Source of the DNA: Clarireedia homoeocarpa | Taxonomy: Eukaryota; Ascomycota; Leotiomycetes; Helotiales; Rutstroemiaceae | Assembly: GCA_001465935.1 (NCBI GenBank) | Contig: LNKV01000033.1 | Coordinates: forward strand, 682,001-746,000 | DNA length: 64,000 nucleotides | Reading direction: 5' to 3' | Part shown: positions 22,684 to 35,730 of the stretch, in pieces | Layout: the number at the start of each line of letters is the position of its first letter | Position numbering within the stretch: the first letter of the stretch is position 1 | The notes under the pieces: model-generated | The model's database searches: none | The model's input: only the letters and a program-made list of their open reading frames with translations | What the model was told of the DNA's origin: nothing | Made by a program: the position numbers and the translations under genes

Positions 22684-23004
22684 TCAAAACTCCAAAGCTT
22701 TCGCAGCACAAGAACCCCCTTTCCCACACTTCCCACTACAAGCCGATCTCGATCCCGTATCCTTGCCCTCCTGTATCTCTTCGTCTGATCCAGAAGAAGG
22801 AGACTCACTTCTCTTCGCTGGTTTATGCCCCGAAATCCGTCGACTCGACGAGCATTTCTTGGTGGGCTTTGGATTGTGCATGGTGTAGTCGATTTCCTCT
22901 GGAAGGGTGGGCGTGGGGATGATGCTGAGAGAATGAGTTAGAACTTAGAAGTGACACTATGTGCAGGGCACCTGGGGGCGTATGTGTGCGTACGATTGTA
23001 GCAT
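22684..23004 (-). CDS. Small Ser/Lys/Cys-rich hypothetical protein
   Basis: Proposed two exons on the minus strand (23004-22994 and 22924-22684) give 83 residues. The reading begins MLQS-IIPTPTLPEEIDYTMHNP, continues with a basic Ser-rich part (KKCSSSRRISGHKPAKR) and an acidic SDEEIQEGK, and ends with a CSGKCGKGGSC cluster. The first coding exon would be only 11 nt, joined by a 69-nt intron with GTACGC donor and TCTCAG acceptor. The downstream ATG at 22881 (MHNPKP) is a simpler start giving 65 residues. I do not recognise a family. The Cys cluster could bind a metal, but this is a guess. No neighbour suggests a role. Confidence 0.42.
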
Positions 23005-23995
23005 TTCGGATAATGGTGCACTCTGGTGATGAGGTTGTGAGCGGTGGGTGTGTTTGGGGGACGAAGATCTGTTGTGTGGAATCTGATTTATATTTCGGAA
23101 AATCGAGAAGGACGGAACTGAGCTGACTGCAACAGAAACGCACGTAATCGGTTTTTGAAAAATGGCTATGATTGTAGTGAGACAACCAAATTTCAAGTGA
23201 TGCCAAACTTTGTCAATGAACAACAACCTCTCTGAGTAGAAATTCGAAAAACTTTTCACAAATTATTTCTCAAAACAGTACCATTTCAGTAATATATACA
23301 TTTTAAAGAGCCAATAGTCCAACTCCTATGTATAGACCTAACATATATCACAAAATCGTGTCGTGCGTCAAAGTGGCGTGATCGCTATCCAAAGTGGTCT
23401 TATTCCCATCGGAACTCTTCACACCGGCGACAAGAGTGACGTGAGGTTGCGAGAAAGTGGTGTCGGCAATGTACGTCGAAATAAGGTAGCTGTTTGTTTG
23501 TTGGCTTCTTGATCTAGATTGTCAGGGGTCCAGTGGGCGTGGGTGTACGCATGTGCAGACTTGCCTAATTGGGAAAATCGAGATTTGCCTGTCACCGTGC
23601 AGACGACGTGCAAGGAGAGGTTGATGAATTGTATTAGCTTGGCAGTTACTTTGGATTTGTGAATTTGATATTGATAGGAAGAGATTGCTATACTGTTTTT
23701 CACTAATAGATAACGGACGACCATATTGATGTCGTCATTTCTGCCCAATTTAGCAATCCAAATAATCTCATATAAATCCCAATAATTCCAATTTCGTAGC
23801 ACCAACCGATCCTAAACTACTCACTGATATAAATATACCTTTTTAAATTGCCAATTTATAAACCCATTCGAATAAATACTGCTGCACACTACCTCGAGCT
23901 CTGGAAAGAGTCACAACCATGTGAGCTCAGGATCAGAAGCGGGCAGTACAGCTGCCAAATGGTCGACTAGCCCAAATCACCAGATAAATTCCTCC
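23005..23995. other. Gene-free stretch
   Basis: About 1 kb between two minus-strand genes. Open frames on the minus strand at 23419-23805 and 22957-23259 have no domain. The region should include the promoter of the small gene. Confidence 0.5.
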
Positions 23996-24795
23996 CTATA
24001 CTCCCTCTAAAAGCCCTTCCTCAAATCTATCAAGCAATTCCTGCATCTCCTCCCACGTATCCTCACCGTGCTCATCCCTCATCTCAAGATCCTCCACTTT
24101 CCTACGCCATTCAGAGTGACGGTAAAGACACACCACCATATATGCCCAGCGCTGCGCAAAGGAGACTTCTTCCTGGCCAGTTTGTGATGAAGCATCTGTT
24201 GAAAATGCGGGGATTGCTTTATCGAGGGCTTTTTTCATACCCGAATCATTATTGTTGTTGTTGTTGTTGTTCAGTTGGTGTGAGACGGTTTTCTCAATCC
24301 ATGCTTCGACTTTGCTGCTACCACTCCTGTTTCTATTTCGAATTTGTGTCATTTCTGTTTTACTCGCGCTCTTTCCCTTGTCTTTTGTGCATTCAGCCTT
24401 AGCCAAGTTGGTCTCATCCGCCTCGTTAACTTCAACCGGGGCTACGTGTCGTACAGGTAACGGAGGCAATGCACTTTTTTCATTAAGGACACCCAGCTCG
24501 AGCCAAATAGCCATATGTAGCAGACGAACATCATCACTTGCTAGAATCTTGTTGACTTCTTTTCGTGAGAAGCTGTGCGTTGGCTTAGTGTCGATTGCAC
24601 TTTCAACCTCTTCGTTCAGACTGAAGCCGCTAGATTCATTTGATATAAGGGACGTGTTGGATTCTTTGCGTGGAATGTTCTGGCTATAGGGAAATTAGTT
24701 AGGAGGAACGGACAGAAGGCAGGTGAGGCGAAATTAACTTACGGGTATGATTCGACTGCACCTTTTGCAGAACTGCTTGTTGACTGAGGCTCCAT
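23996..24795 (-). CDS. Hypothetical protein with poly-Asn tract
   Basis: Two exons (24795-24743 and 24683-23996) give 246 residues starting MEPQSTSSSAKGAVESYP. The splice (GTAAGT to CTATAG) joins it to QNIPRKESNTS. The N-terminal part contains THSFSRKEVNKILASDDVRLLHMAIWLELG, a predicted helical segment. The middle is charged and low complexity, with eight Asn encoded by a TTG/AAC triplet run at 24250-24272. The end is helical and acidic (FAQRWAYMVVCLYRHSEWRRKVEDLE, then a Glu-rich helix). I do not recognise a family. It could be a lineage-specific regulator or scaffold; nothing in the sequence fixes its function. The next genes on the same strand, Cbp3 and CRIPT, are unrelated. Confidence 0.6.
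24250..24272. repeat. Coding trinucleotide (TTG) run encoding poly-Asn
   Basis: Seven to eight TTG triplets, read on the minus strand as AAC/AAT, inside the hypothetical gene. Confidence 0.85.
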
Positions 24796-25476
24796 AAATG
24801 TAGGTGCGTTTTGGTAAGATTGTCGGTAGAGGAATCAGTAATCACAAGAAGAAGCTGGGGTATAAGAACAAAGTAAAGAGCAGTTGTAAGACAGTTTGAG
24901 AGCTGAAGAGAAAAGATTGAGGACCAAGCCGAGTATTTTATGCTATCCAGGAAGTTGTAGTAGAGCTAAAAAGTGCATATGTATATATGTCGAACCAATT
25001 AAGTATCGAGATAATGAAGCCGTGGAGCAACTTGAAAAGAATGAATAATCTTCAGGATATTCACGAAGGTATAGTGTAGGAAGTAGTATGCATTGACAAT
25101 GTATTTGCGGAAACCGGAGAATTCGTTGAAGGCTTGATGAATAGCTTGGAAAATTGGTATTCAAAGGTTGTAGTTTGATTGGCTCAAGCTAGACCTCAAA
25201 TGAAAAAGCGAAATAATAGCATGATTATGAAGAATGAACACACAGTGAACAGGAGTTTTGAAGTGATCCTAATAAGTGAACTGTCTCATCAGTAATGTGG
25301 TGGGGAGGAGTGGACTGCACAGAAGCAGTCATATATGCTGCTTTATAAATGCTGATTGCTTTAGATTATGGGATAAGTTCAACATAATCGTACCCTCTTA
25401 TCAACCATACCGGTCATAATACAAGCTAATACAGTAGTTTTGCGGCGCCTGAATGACAAAGGCTTCTGGTGAGTCC
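24796..25476. other. Gene-free stretch
   Basis: About 680 bases between the poly-Asn gene's upstream side and the end of CBP3. Only short shadow frames. No element seen. Confidence 0.5.
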
Positions 25477-26562
25477 TCACCTACCACCTTTCGCACCTGG
25501 TTGATCCTTTCCTGGAGCTCGGTCGAAAGGTAACTCCATCATTTTGCTTTTCAACAAAACTAACTCCAACTCGTCTTTCGGATTCGAAAATTCCAGATAG
25601 CCACCTAACATGAGCTCCTCATCCTTCAGTCCATCCAGGCCTTGAAGCACGCCCCTCATGTAACTGACGATTGTCGCGAGCCCCACTATGTCCACATCCT
25701 CATTTGCTTTGAAAACATTCCTCCATACTGCACCCGCAAGTACAGCGTCACCCTTCACCAAACCCTCATCGTAAGCTGCGAGTAACCCCCTCCACTGAAT
25801 AAACATATCCTTCAAATATTTATTGCGAGTACCTCTAGCATGCATGTTGTGATTTGCTACCATTTTTGCCTCCGCATCGTAGAAGAAGTGGTCAATGAGA
25901 TGCTGTTGCCAGATCTGTGAGTCGGCGCTAGAAAAGCACCGAAAGCGCACAGTGAGCAAATAGAGATGAAGCATAGTAACTTGCGACCAGGTACTAAAAG
26001 TTGGTTTGAGGCCAAGTTCTGCGAAGTATTAGAAATTTTCTTTTGACTAAGGTTCGAGAAGATGGGGAATATGGGCATCCATACCTTCATGCCACCATCC
26101 TGTGCCAACGCCCAAATCTTCGCCATCATCTGTCTTTGGCATGTCCGCTTCTGAATCCGAGGCCTGCGGTATTGAGTAGTCTGCCTGTGAGCCGCAGGTT
26201 TTATAGAGGTATTCCGTCACACCATATGCAGTGTAAGTTTCTGTAAACTTGCCAGATATCTTCTTAAGTTCCTGTGCGATCTTGGTGGTACGAGGGGTTT
26301 GACTTGTTGTCCTCGATTGCCCTTTCAAAGGAAGTGGTGATACGGGCGGTACTGCAGTCCCGGCAGTTTGGTTTACCTCGGGAGTATTCGCATATTTGTC
26401 TGAAGCTGTTGCGAACATGCGACGACTAAATGTTGCGGTATTGCGCTAGCAAAAAGATCAGAATAGCTCAATCGTTCAACGAGAAAATCCAATTACCTTA
26501 ACCCTACGCTTTGACTGATTCTGTAGTGCCCTTAGGCACGAGGCGCAGGTTTTTGAAATCAT
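25477..26562 (-). CDS. CBP3: Ubiquinol-cytochrome c reductase assembly factor Cbp3
   Basis: Three exons (26562-26497, 26445-26085, 26018-25477) give 322 residues. Cbp3, with Cbp6, binds the mitochondrial ribosome and newly made cytochrome b and starts complex III assembly. The first exon plus the start of exon 2 form a mitochondrial presequence-like stretch (MISKTCASCLRALQNQSKRR, then TATFSRRMFATAS). The family domain begins at KFTETYTAYGVTEYLYKTC and continues through GVGTGWWHEELGLKPTF, MLHLYLLTVRFR, WQQHLIDHFFYDAE, RNKYLKDMFIQWRGLLAAYDEGLVKGD and AVWRNVF. These blocks match the ubiquinol-cytochrome c chaperone family across fungi. The GWWHE/ELGLK junction depends on removing the second intron. 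The start was chosen because it supplies a presequence and a clean donor; the internal Met at 26418 would lose it. Confidence 0.93.
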
Positions 26563-28755
26563 CTCTCTTGACTTTAATGTTCAATGGACTGAGATATTGA
26601 AGATATTTGACTTCACAGTTCGTGCTATGGAGCTCAAATCATGGATGTCATAATCTAGAATTGTTGCAGGGATTAAACTTACGTGCATATGGGCGCGGAG
26701 ATACTAATATCCGATTCCTTGCCCCGCCTTTCTGCCTAATTTTGATGGCCATCTTCTTTGTAAACTATTACTTTGCGTTATTCGGCATCCTGGAAGTCAA
26801 TCGATTCATAGTTGTCATAAGTGAGCTCTAATCTTTTGTCGAGGATCATACAATACAATAAGTCAGGTGATATGACACACGCCTACGCATCAGACCCACA
26901 GTGCTTGCAAAGTCGAGGCTAAAATTGAGACTCCGTGGCTCTGCATGCGACGTCGATGAAGGCTAGGAGACGAGAAACCGGGTTGTTTACAGGGACTGTT
27001 ATATGAGATTGAAAGTAGTCATTTATGAAATGCTGAGAAGAAGTACGCAAGTATATAAGAAGTTATCAAAGACTTAATTGCCGCTCTTGGTTGCCTTTGG
27101 TCGCGGTTCGAACAAGCTGGATATAATGCAATGTAGGGGGGTTCTCTTAGGGTACAACGACAAACTTCTTCTGAGCTTGACCCTTCTTCATGACCTTTAT
27201 CAAGTGATTCTTTCTCACATATGAGCTTTATCATCAAATGTACTTTGGCTATTTCGACTCACATTATTCAAACACGTCTGTTCAATACATCCCCTCAAAG
27301 CTATCGATAAGATCATTCAAGATGCGATTCCTGATCTCTGGTTGGGATATGAATTCAGGTATTCCCATGCCATCAGCGACCTCCATGGCTATGTCTTAGA
27401 TCGAGACTAAATCTGAGACTTAGGAATAGTTCTTTTGCTGCTTCGATTCGGATATCCTGTCGAGTCTCGACGTCCTTTATATTAAGCAGCAATTCTAGGC
27501 TAGGGCCATGTATATACGTGAAATCACGATGGCACCTTCCAAGTCCAGTCGTCCTGATTCCGCTCATGTTATAATCTTGATTGCTTTGAGGCTTTCCCGC
27601 TTCGTTCAAATAACAGGAAGCATCCACGCCGATTCATGTAGATTCTGACCAGTTTCCGGAGCTTGGGGGGGCCACTGTAATGGCTACGTCTTTTAAAGTC
27701 ATTCTGATAGATTGATGAGCATGGTAAGAAAATACGTTCACAGAACAGGAAAGAGAAGATTCACTGTATCAAGGACTTTGTGGATTTCATCTTTTTATGT
27801 GCTGAATACTATGGATCACAAACGAGTAATTCTTGAAAACGAACAACCATACACTGCTACATCATCGTAGTCTGAAAGTATTAGCGGAATTTTAGCCTAT
27901 ATGAGAGGTGTGAATCGCTACAAGGCTTTGTGTGTATCCTATAGAAAGCCACCTCCAGATGGCACTTAGGAGACTTCTCGAAGCATACTCCAATTATCCA
28001 CTGGTAGCAGGGCAAATGATATACCATCCCTGAACCACGCCAAATACACCTTCCCCTATTCTGATTACCAATATATGTTCAACTAAATCATCCCTCCAAG
28101 TGTTGTGCATGCCAACTGCCAATATAGCAGAGGGTGCGCTGTAGCTTTTGTTGAGAGATTCAAAAATACTTGTCGAAAACCGATACATGTGCCCAAAAGC
28201 AGAACGTAGCAGTAACGCAGTTCGGTTTGGATTAGAGACCCTTAACCTTAAGGTGAAAGCTACGAAAAGGTCGAAGGAATAATTTATACAAGTTTCTTGT
28301 ATTTGGTATGTAGATATTGTGGTGATGAGGGATTGGATTTAGCGGAGTATAACTCGAGCGAAAGAATGTGAGACAATGCTGCATGATGCGCATATGCATT
28401 ATCGAGTGGGGCCCAAAGGAATTATACAAACTTGCTAGCTTTTCTAGCTCTCTCTGATGTGTGCCAGTAGAAGCATCGATCCTATGCTCGTATTCACTTC
28501 AGCCGAAGATTCATCTGTAGTGATAAGCGAGCAGAACTCAAGCGGGTTGAGACGAATTATGAAACACTGTTACTACAGTAAGAAATTTAATACTCCCCGC
28601 TCCGCCATCCAATTCCGTCTAAAAGCCTTGTTTCCATATCCCGAACATTCCACATGTACGCCGCTCCCACACCACACGCCAAGTTGAATAGATCATAGAC
28701 ATTATTTCATTGTTTCGAGTGGCCCATCGCTAATGCCACCATCTCTCTGTCTCCT
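26563..28755. other. Gene-free stretch
   Basis: About 2.2 kb. Minus-strand open frames at 27019-27237, 27373-27627 and 27994-28188 do not join through plausible splice sites and contain no domain I recognise. They could be remnants of an old gene, but nothing supports that firmly. No transposon ends, target-site duplications or terminal repeats are visible. Confidence 0.5.
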
Positions 28756-29247
28756 TCACTTCAACGTAAACTTTTGTCCAGCAACGACGGGCGCAGCAGC
28801 GTTCGTTTTGGCATTTGGTTTTCCGCACATCGCGCAAGCTATCGCCCAGTCAGCATATGCCCAGTAACTATGTTAACATCATATCCATGTACCGTTGGCC
28901 TTGTATGAGCACTTCAAGCAGTATTTGCGCCCTTGGTCGATCTTGGTGCTGCAATCTTTCCCAGTACAGATAGTCGAATAGGTGGCGTAAGGATTTCTGG
29001 CCGATTTTGATAATAATTTACTCTACGGGCTCAACGTCAACAGCCGTAAGGTAGGTATATGCAGAACGAATGACTGATGACTTACCTTGCCTATGCCATT
29101 ATTGCCCAATGTGGCTGAAGTCTTCGTCCCAGCCTTGGATGAGCCAGCAGCGGGCGAGCCATAATACATGTCATTCTTCTTCTTCACCTCTGGGGTAGCC
29201 AAAGCAGTCGTGCTTTGAGGCTTCTTTTGACACTTTGCGCAAACCAT
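28756..29247 (-). CDS. CRIPT homolog (cysteine-rich PDZ-binding protein family)
   Basis: Three exons (29247-29086, 29022-28893, 28838-28756) give 124 residues. The start MVCAKCQKK is the CRIPT N-terminus, and four CXXC pairs follow: CAKC, CTGKDC (widened), CLKC and CAMC, ending CAMCGKPNAKT as in animal CRIPT (CAMCGKK). The link SKLLSKSARNPYATYSTIC corresponds to the 'alt-SkkarfdPYg-kfstC' block of the human protein. Splice choices are forced: only the acceptor at 29022/29023 gives this block. CRIPT binds PDZ domains in neurons, but its conservation in fungi and plants fits a general role; work on animal CRIPT points to the minor spliceosome or RNP assembly, which I cannot test here. The gene is divergent from the P4-ATPase gene. 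Confidence 0.9.
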
Positions 29248-29798
29248 TGTGGTAGAAGGATTTATTGTTAAGTATTGCTGTGATGTGATGTCAATAGGAA
29301 GGCTGTAAGCAAGAAGAAGGCGGCAAAAAGACGAAATGGGGGCCTTACATGGGGGCTGGCACGTCTGCGAAGTTGTTATGCAAGCGAAGCTCTCCCTGCA
29401 GCTTTTGAGATGAACACTCATCACCTCACCTAGAGCACTCTATTATTGTGGGATGCCAATCCCAATTTAGAATTGAAGACAACCTCCGAGACTTTATACG
29501 AATTAACTGCGAACCTCGAATCAGAATAGAACCTGGGGCGAAAGGACGTCCAGATCTATCAATTACGAAAGATCCGACCATTTGGACCCTCTTGTCGTAC
29601 TCCGGTACTTGCGTTCGTTATCCCTAAACCTTACAAAGAGGCTATGCAACACTGCGGCTTATTCCTTGACGATTTCTAAATAGCAACGAACAATTGTAAA
29701 ACCTGCCCTTTATCCACGATTCACTTCTACGAGTAATCGCATGATTACGATATTCTTTGCGCTGTCTTGAGTGCGACAATCTCAAGCCGCATTCCAGC
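29248..29798. promoter_or_regulatory. Shared divergent promoter region, CRIPT / P4-ATPase
   Basis: 551 bases between two head-to-head start codons. It presumably contains both promoters and 5' leaders. I see no TATA box that I would insist on and no repeats. Confidence 0.55.
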
Positions 29799-32700
29799 AT
29801 GTCTGGACAGCCTTTCAACAATCGGGACGACTTACTTCTCGATTTACACGATGAGCAACCGATTTACAACAATGGGCAGCGCGCCCCTATGAACGATGAT
29901 GACCTGTTACGCGCCTATAATGCTGATCACGATGCCTCGAACCCTCGACCTTCCATCTCTTACGATAACTTCGTTGGCGCTCCTTCGCCGTCTACTCCAT
30001 CTACGACCAGCCATCTGCCGGGCGGACCTGGCTATGTCGCAAATCCACCTAAACCACCATATCTGTCGGGCACTACTGCCACATACAGTCAAACTTCAGG
30101 CCTGAATAACTATCAGCGATATGCAGATGATTTGGATGATTTTCCTGATGATCACCACTCGGATTATTACCATGGGAGCGCAATACCTGGGGATGGAACG
30201 GGAGCGAGGGCACATGGACGAAATCGGAACAGCATAATGAGTTTGGGGGGTGGAATCATGGATAAAGCAAAGAGTATGTTTGGGATGGCACCTGAATATT
30301 CGGAAATGGATCTTCCCTTGACTGAGTCTGGAACGAGGAATCGAGGAGTGAGCGATGTCCATGAACCCGAAACGCCTGTACAATCAGGGAAGAAGTTTGA
30401 TATGGGAAACTTTAAGTTTGGATTTGGGAGAGGAAAACCAGACCCTTCAACTCTTGGTCCGAGAATTATACATCTCAACAATCCTCCTGCCAACAGCGCA
30501 AATAAATATGTGGATAACCACATATCTACAGCCAAGTACAACGTTGCAACCTTTGTACCCAAATTCTTGTTCGAACAGTTTTCCAAATTTGCCAATCTCT
30601 TTTTCTTGTTCACTGCAGCATTACAACAGATACCCAATATCTCACCCACCAATCAATACACTACCATTGGCCCTTTAATTCTGGTGTTGCTGGTCTCAGC
30701 AGGAAAAGAGGCCGTCGAGGATTATAGGAGAAAAACTTCAGATAAATCTTTAAACAATTCGAAGGCCCGAGTGCTCCGAGGATCTCAGTTTACGGACACC
30801 AAATGGATCAATGTTGCTGTTGGAGACATCGTTCGGGTAGAATCAGAGGAATCATTTCCTGCAGATATTGTGTTGCTGGCGAGTTCCGAACCTGAAGGAC
30901 TATGCTATATTGAGACAGCCAATTTGGATGGGGAGACTAACCTTAAAATCAAGCAAGCCATACCAGAGACCTGTGTCATGGTTAGTTCTAGTGAATTGAG
31001 TAGGCTAGGTGGGAGGCTACGTTCGGAACAACCAAACAGCAGTCTTTATACCTACGAGGGTACTCTCACAATGGCAGCCGGTGGAGGTGAAAAGGAACTT
31101 CCTCTACAACCAGATCAACTTCTTCTCAGAGGTGCAACACTTCGCAATACCCCTTGGATTCACGGAGTGGTGGTATTCACGGGCCACGAAACAAAACTTA
31201 TGCGCAATGCGACAGCAACACCGATCAAGAGAACTGCAGTGGAACGTCAACTGAACATACTAGTCCTCATGCTTGTCGCTATCCTGATCATCTTGAGTGT
31301 CATAAGTTCGGTTGGAGATCTTCTCATCAGGACTTTCAAAGGAGGTGAGCTGAGCTACCTCGGCTACTCCGTCTCCTTGAGCGCCATGGAAAAGGTTTCT
31401 CAATTTTGGTCTGATATTGCCACCTATTGGGTTCTATACTCAGCTCTTGTACCTATTTCCCTCTTCGTTACCATTGAAATGGTCAAGTACTGGCATGCCA
31501 TTCTCATCAATGATGACCTTGACATGTACTATGAAAAGATGGACACTCCTGCCGTATGTCGAACGTCGAGTTTGGTTGAAGAGCTTGGTATGGTAGAGTA
31601 TATCTTCTCCGATAAGACTGGAACATTGACCTGCAATCAAATGGAGTTCAAACAGTGCTCTATTGGTGGAATTCAGTACGCTGAGGTGGTACCAGAAGAT
31701 CGTCGAGCCACAAATATCGATGGCACAGAGGTCGGTATTTACGACTTCAAACGTCTGAAGGAAAACCAAAAGACCCATGAGACTGCATTGGCCATTCATC
31801 ACTTCCTTGCACTTCTTGCAACATGCCATACGGTCATCCCCGAGCGCGTTGAAGAGAAAGGAGGTGCGATCAAGTATCAAGCAGCATCTCCCGATGAGGG
31901 AGCTTTGGTTGAAGGAGCAGTTCTGATGGGCTATCAATTCACAGCACGTAAACCACGGTCCGTCCAAATTACTATCCACGGTGAGGAGTATGAGTATGAG
32001 CTTCTTGCAGTCTGCGAGTTCAATTCAACCAGGAAGCGAATGTCGGCGATTTTCCGATGCCCAGATGGACAAATTCGTTGTTATTGCAAGGGTGCCGATA
32101 CTGTCATCTTGGAGCGTTTGGGCCCAGATAACTCAATTGTTGAGGCTACCCTGCAGCACTTAGAAGAATATGCATCCGAGGGTCTCAGAACGCTTTGTTT
32201 GGCTATGCGCGAAATCCCTGAACATGAATTCCAGGAATGGTGGCAAATATTCGATAAGGCGCAGACTACTGTTAGTGGTAATCGGGCTGAAGAATTAGAT
32301 AAAGCTGCAGAAATTCTTGAGAGGGACTTTACTCTACTTGGCGCCACTGCTATTGAGGATCGTCTGCAGGATGGTGTTCCTGAGACTATTCATACTCTCC
32401 AAGAAGCTGGAATCAAGGTGTGGGTTTTGACTGGAGATCGCCAAGAAACTGCCATCAACATCGGGATGAGTTGCAAACTCATCAGTGAAGACATGACACT
32501 CCTGATTGTCAATGAGGAAACGGCTGCTGACACGCGGAACAATATACAAAAGAAGCTGGACGCTATACGAACGCAAGGCGATGGCACTATCGCGATGGAA
32601 ACGCTCGCCTTGGTCATTGACGGAAAGTCTTTGACTTATGCACTAGAGAAAGATCTGGAGAAGAATTTCCTTGATCTTGCTGTTATGTGTAAGGCTGTTA

Positions 32701-34043
32701 TCTGCTGTCGTGTATCACCTCTCCAAAAAGCCTTGGTAGTCAAATTGGTCAAGCGAAACAAGAAGGCTATTCTCTTAGCAATTGGAGATGGTGCAAATGA
32801 TGTTTCTATGATTCAAGCTGCTCATATTGGTGTCGGTATTAGTGGTATGGAAGGTTTACAAGCCGCAAGGAGTGCTGATGTCGCCATCGGACAATTCAGG
32901 TTTTTGCGTAAGCTTCTTCTTGTTCATGGTGCGTGGAGTTACCAGAGAGTCAGCAAGGTTATTCTCTATTCGTTCTACAAGAATATTACCCTCTACATGA
33001 CACAATTCTGGGTAAGTTTAGCAACTGTTGCGCTGAAACGTCCGCTGACATTGTCTAGTACTCTTTTCAAAATACCTTCTCTGGAGAGGTCATCTATGAA
33101 TCTTGGACTCTTTCTTTTTACAATGTGTTCTTCACCGTCCTGCCCCCGCTTGCAATGGGTATCTTTGATCAGTTCATCTCAGCTCGTCTCCTAGACAGAT
33201 ATCCTCAACTATACCAACTTGGTCAAAAGAATACATTCTTCAAGATGCATTCATTTTGGTCGTGGATTGGCAATGGATTCTATCACTCCCTGATCCTTTA
33301 TGTTGCCTCGGAAGTTATCTGGTGGCGCGATCTACCTCAAGGGGATGGTAAGACCGCAGGTCATTGGGTTTGGGGTGCAGCACTTTACACGGCTGTCCTG
33401 GCTACCGTTCTTGGCAAAGCCGCTCTCGTCGTAAATATCTGGACGAAATACCATTTCTTAGCCATTCCTGGAAGCATGGCTTTCTGGATACTCTTTGTGG
33501 CTGTCTATGGTACTGTGGCCCCTAAGTTAGGATTTTCTGAAGAATATGAAGGAGTTGTCCCGAGGTTATTTGAGAGCCCAATTTTTTGGCTTCAAGGTCT
33601 AGTTTTACCTTTACTGTGCTTATCGAGAGATTTTGCATGGAAATAGTAAGCCTATCCCCCTTCAACACGATCATTCATCGAAAAGTGCTAACACGCCTAG
33701 TGCCAAACGCATGTACTATCCACAATCCTATCACCACATCCAAGAAATCCAAAAATACAATATTCAAGATTATAGACCAAGGTTCGTCAGACACAGTAGT
33801 CTCCACTAGTTTAATATATCCCTCGTTTTCCTCCAATTTCTCTGCTAACCTGTCATCACCAACAGAATGGAGCAATTCCAAAAAGCTATCCGTAAAGTCC
33901 GCCAAGTACAACGCATGCGCAAACAACGTGGATACGCTTTCTCCCAAGCAGACGAATCTCAAACCCGCGTCTTGCAAGCCTATGATACGACCAAGGAGCG
34001 TGGTCGTTATGGTGAGATGGCTAGTTCAAAGAGAACTCGCTGA
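29799..34043 (+). CDS. Drs2-type P4 phospholipid flippase
   Basis: Four exons (29799-33011, 33059-33645, 33701-33781, 33866-34043) give 1352 residues. It is an aminophospholipid-translocating ATPase of the trans-Golgi/endosome type, working with a Cdc50 subunit. Motifs: DGET at Asp377 (actuator domain, inside TANLDGETNLKIKQA), the phosphorylated aspartate in DKTGTL at Asp605, the P4-typical KGADTVI and GDGANDVSMI at 996. Membrane segments include the pair at QFSKFANLFFLFTAALQQIP/ILVLLVSAGKEAVEDYRR, and after the P domain FYKNITLYMTQFWYSF, completed by removing intron 1. The N-terminal 230 residues are hydrophilic and disordered, as in Drs2. The C-terminus continues through two short exons (YYPQSYHHIQEIQKY; EQFQKAIRKVRQVQRMRKQRGYAFSQ) and ends KRTR, like the regulatory tail of Drs2. 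A start at 29757 would not be an ATG, so 29799 is used. Confidence 0.95.
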
Positions 34044-35508
34044 TATTTGTGGGGGGATTCTTTTCCTTGTGTTTGATGTGATATTGATGAGGGGAATTTT
34101 TTTTTTCCCTTCTCAAAATATGGATGAATGGGCTTGGGAATGACCGAGATCAATACAATGCGATCTGCTTCTACTTTATCTATTTGAATTTTTTGGGGAG
34201 AGGGAGCAAAAATGGAAATGGATGGGATTACAATGGGATTTGATAGGGAGGTGGGGAGGGGTTAGGTGGTGGGCTATCTTTATGTATGTATGATGATAAA
34301 GCAAAATTCTTCTTCGGGATCTTTTGTGGTTTGTGTTACTTTGTATCTTTTTTCCACTTGTCTGAACATTGCTTGGGTTTTGAGTTTGGGGTTATGATGG
34401 TTGTGCTTAGGAATAGGAGGGATGCGTGGACATCACCTCTTCGTCTCTTGTTGCTTGTAGATGTTTATTATGTTTGACCTTCTATGTGGAAACTTTCATC
34501 GCGTGCTCTGCATTGAATGCTTCGCTTTTTCTTCTTCGTTTTCAGTTTCTTGTAATTTTCGAATGCTGGATGTAGGAGTTGATCGATTGTCATGGGGAGA
34601 AGAAGCGGTTGAGGCTGATGTGAAGAAAGATTAAGATAGTCAGTCAGTCTACAGCGGTTTCAAATACTAAGTCAAGATGGCAGAAACAACAAGCTGCCAG
34701 TGCTGCATGGTGATGTGATGCGATGCTGAATGATATATGGGGTTTTTCTTCATCACGGATACTTACTTCCTTCTTCCCCTTCTGGCGAAATTGGTCATAT
34801 ATCGATATCCCTTTCTCCGTGTAACTTTTCCGTTGCCTTGCGTTCTGCTCGCCTTGCTCGTTTGTCATAGCATCGATCGTATATCAAATCCAAATCCACA
34901 TCCATATTCATATTCATATTCGTATCTATGATCTATCCAACGCCCTAAGAAGCAGAAAGACAACGAACGAGCTTTCCATTCTTGTGTAGACAGACAGAAT
35001 GTATGTATGTATGTATATATTCGGAGCTTTTCAAAGCAGGAAGGAAACTCTTGGGGATGGATAATAGAAATGCACTGCCTCATCTCATCTCATCTTGAAC
35101 TAGATAGATAACAAGGGAGATTATTCCACTACCACTCATTCACTTCGTCTCTATTGACTTGACGCTACATACATACATAGTGAGCGGGATCCTTGGGTGA
35201 TTGGCCAGCTGATCAATTAATCCACCGCCGACTAAGCCAAACAAATACAATACCTAAGCCACCAACCAACCAAGCAAGCTTCGCACGCAGCTCTGCTGTA
35301 GCCTTTCACCCGTCTGCCTATACCCATCTCTTCGTAACTTTGTGTACATACATACATACATACACATATATCATACCGCACCATATCATATCACATCACC
35401 AACCCCACTCGTACAGTAAGTAGTACACCAAGCCACCCGCATCCCCCCCCCACTCCTTCCCTCCCTCCCAAACCGATTTGAATTCCCTGGGCCACAATTC
35501 GTCATTGA

Positions 35509-35556
35509 CAACACACACACACACACTCACTCACTCACTCACTCACGCACGCACAC
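35509..35556. repeat. CA and CACT microsatellite pair
   Basis: A (CA)n run passes directly into CACT/CTCA units and then GCAC units. Confidence 0.85.
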
Positions 35557-35621
35557 TTAAAAATTCAAGGTTCTTCCCTCCTCCCGTCAGGATCTTTCGT
35601 GCTTGGGAGAGTTCGGCACTT

Positions 35622-35640
35622 GTGCGTGCGTGCGTGCGTG
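35622..35640. repeat. TGCG tetranucleotide run
   Basis: Four to five GTGC units followed by a G-rich stretch; a mirror in composition of the CA/CG-type run 70 bases upstream. Confidence 0.75.
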
Positions 35641-35707
35641 GGGGGTGGGGGCGGCTGCCTTGTGGTTAGTTTGGCTTAGTTTGGTTTAGGTGGTAACTAA
35701 CTTGGTG

Positions 35708-35730
35708 GGTTGGTTGGTTGGTTGGTTGGT
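35708..35730. repeat. GGTT tetranucleotide run
   Basis: Five to six TTGG units. Confidence 0.8.

Noticed and set aside
27019..28188. Chain of minus-strand frames that might be a decayed gene
   Set aside because: They do not connect through plausible introns and match no family I can recognise; no transposon ends seen.
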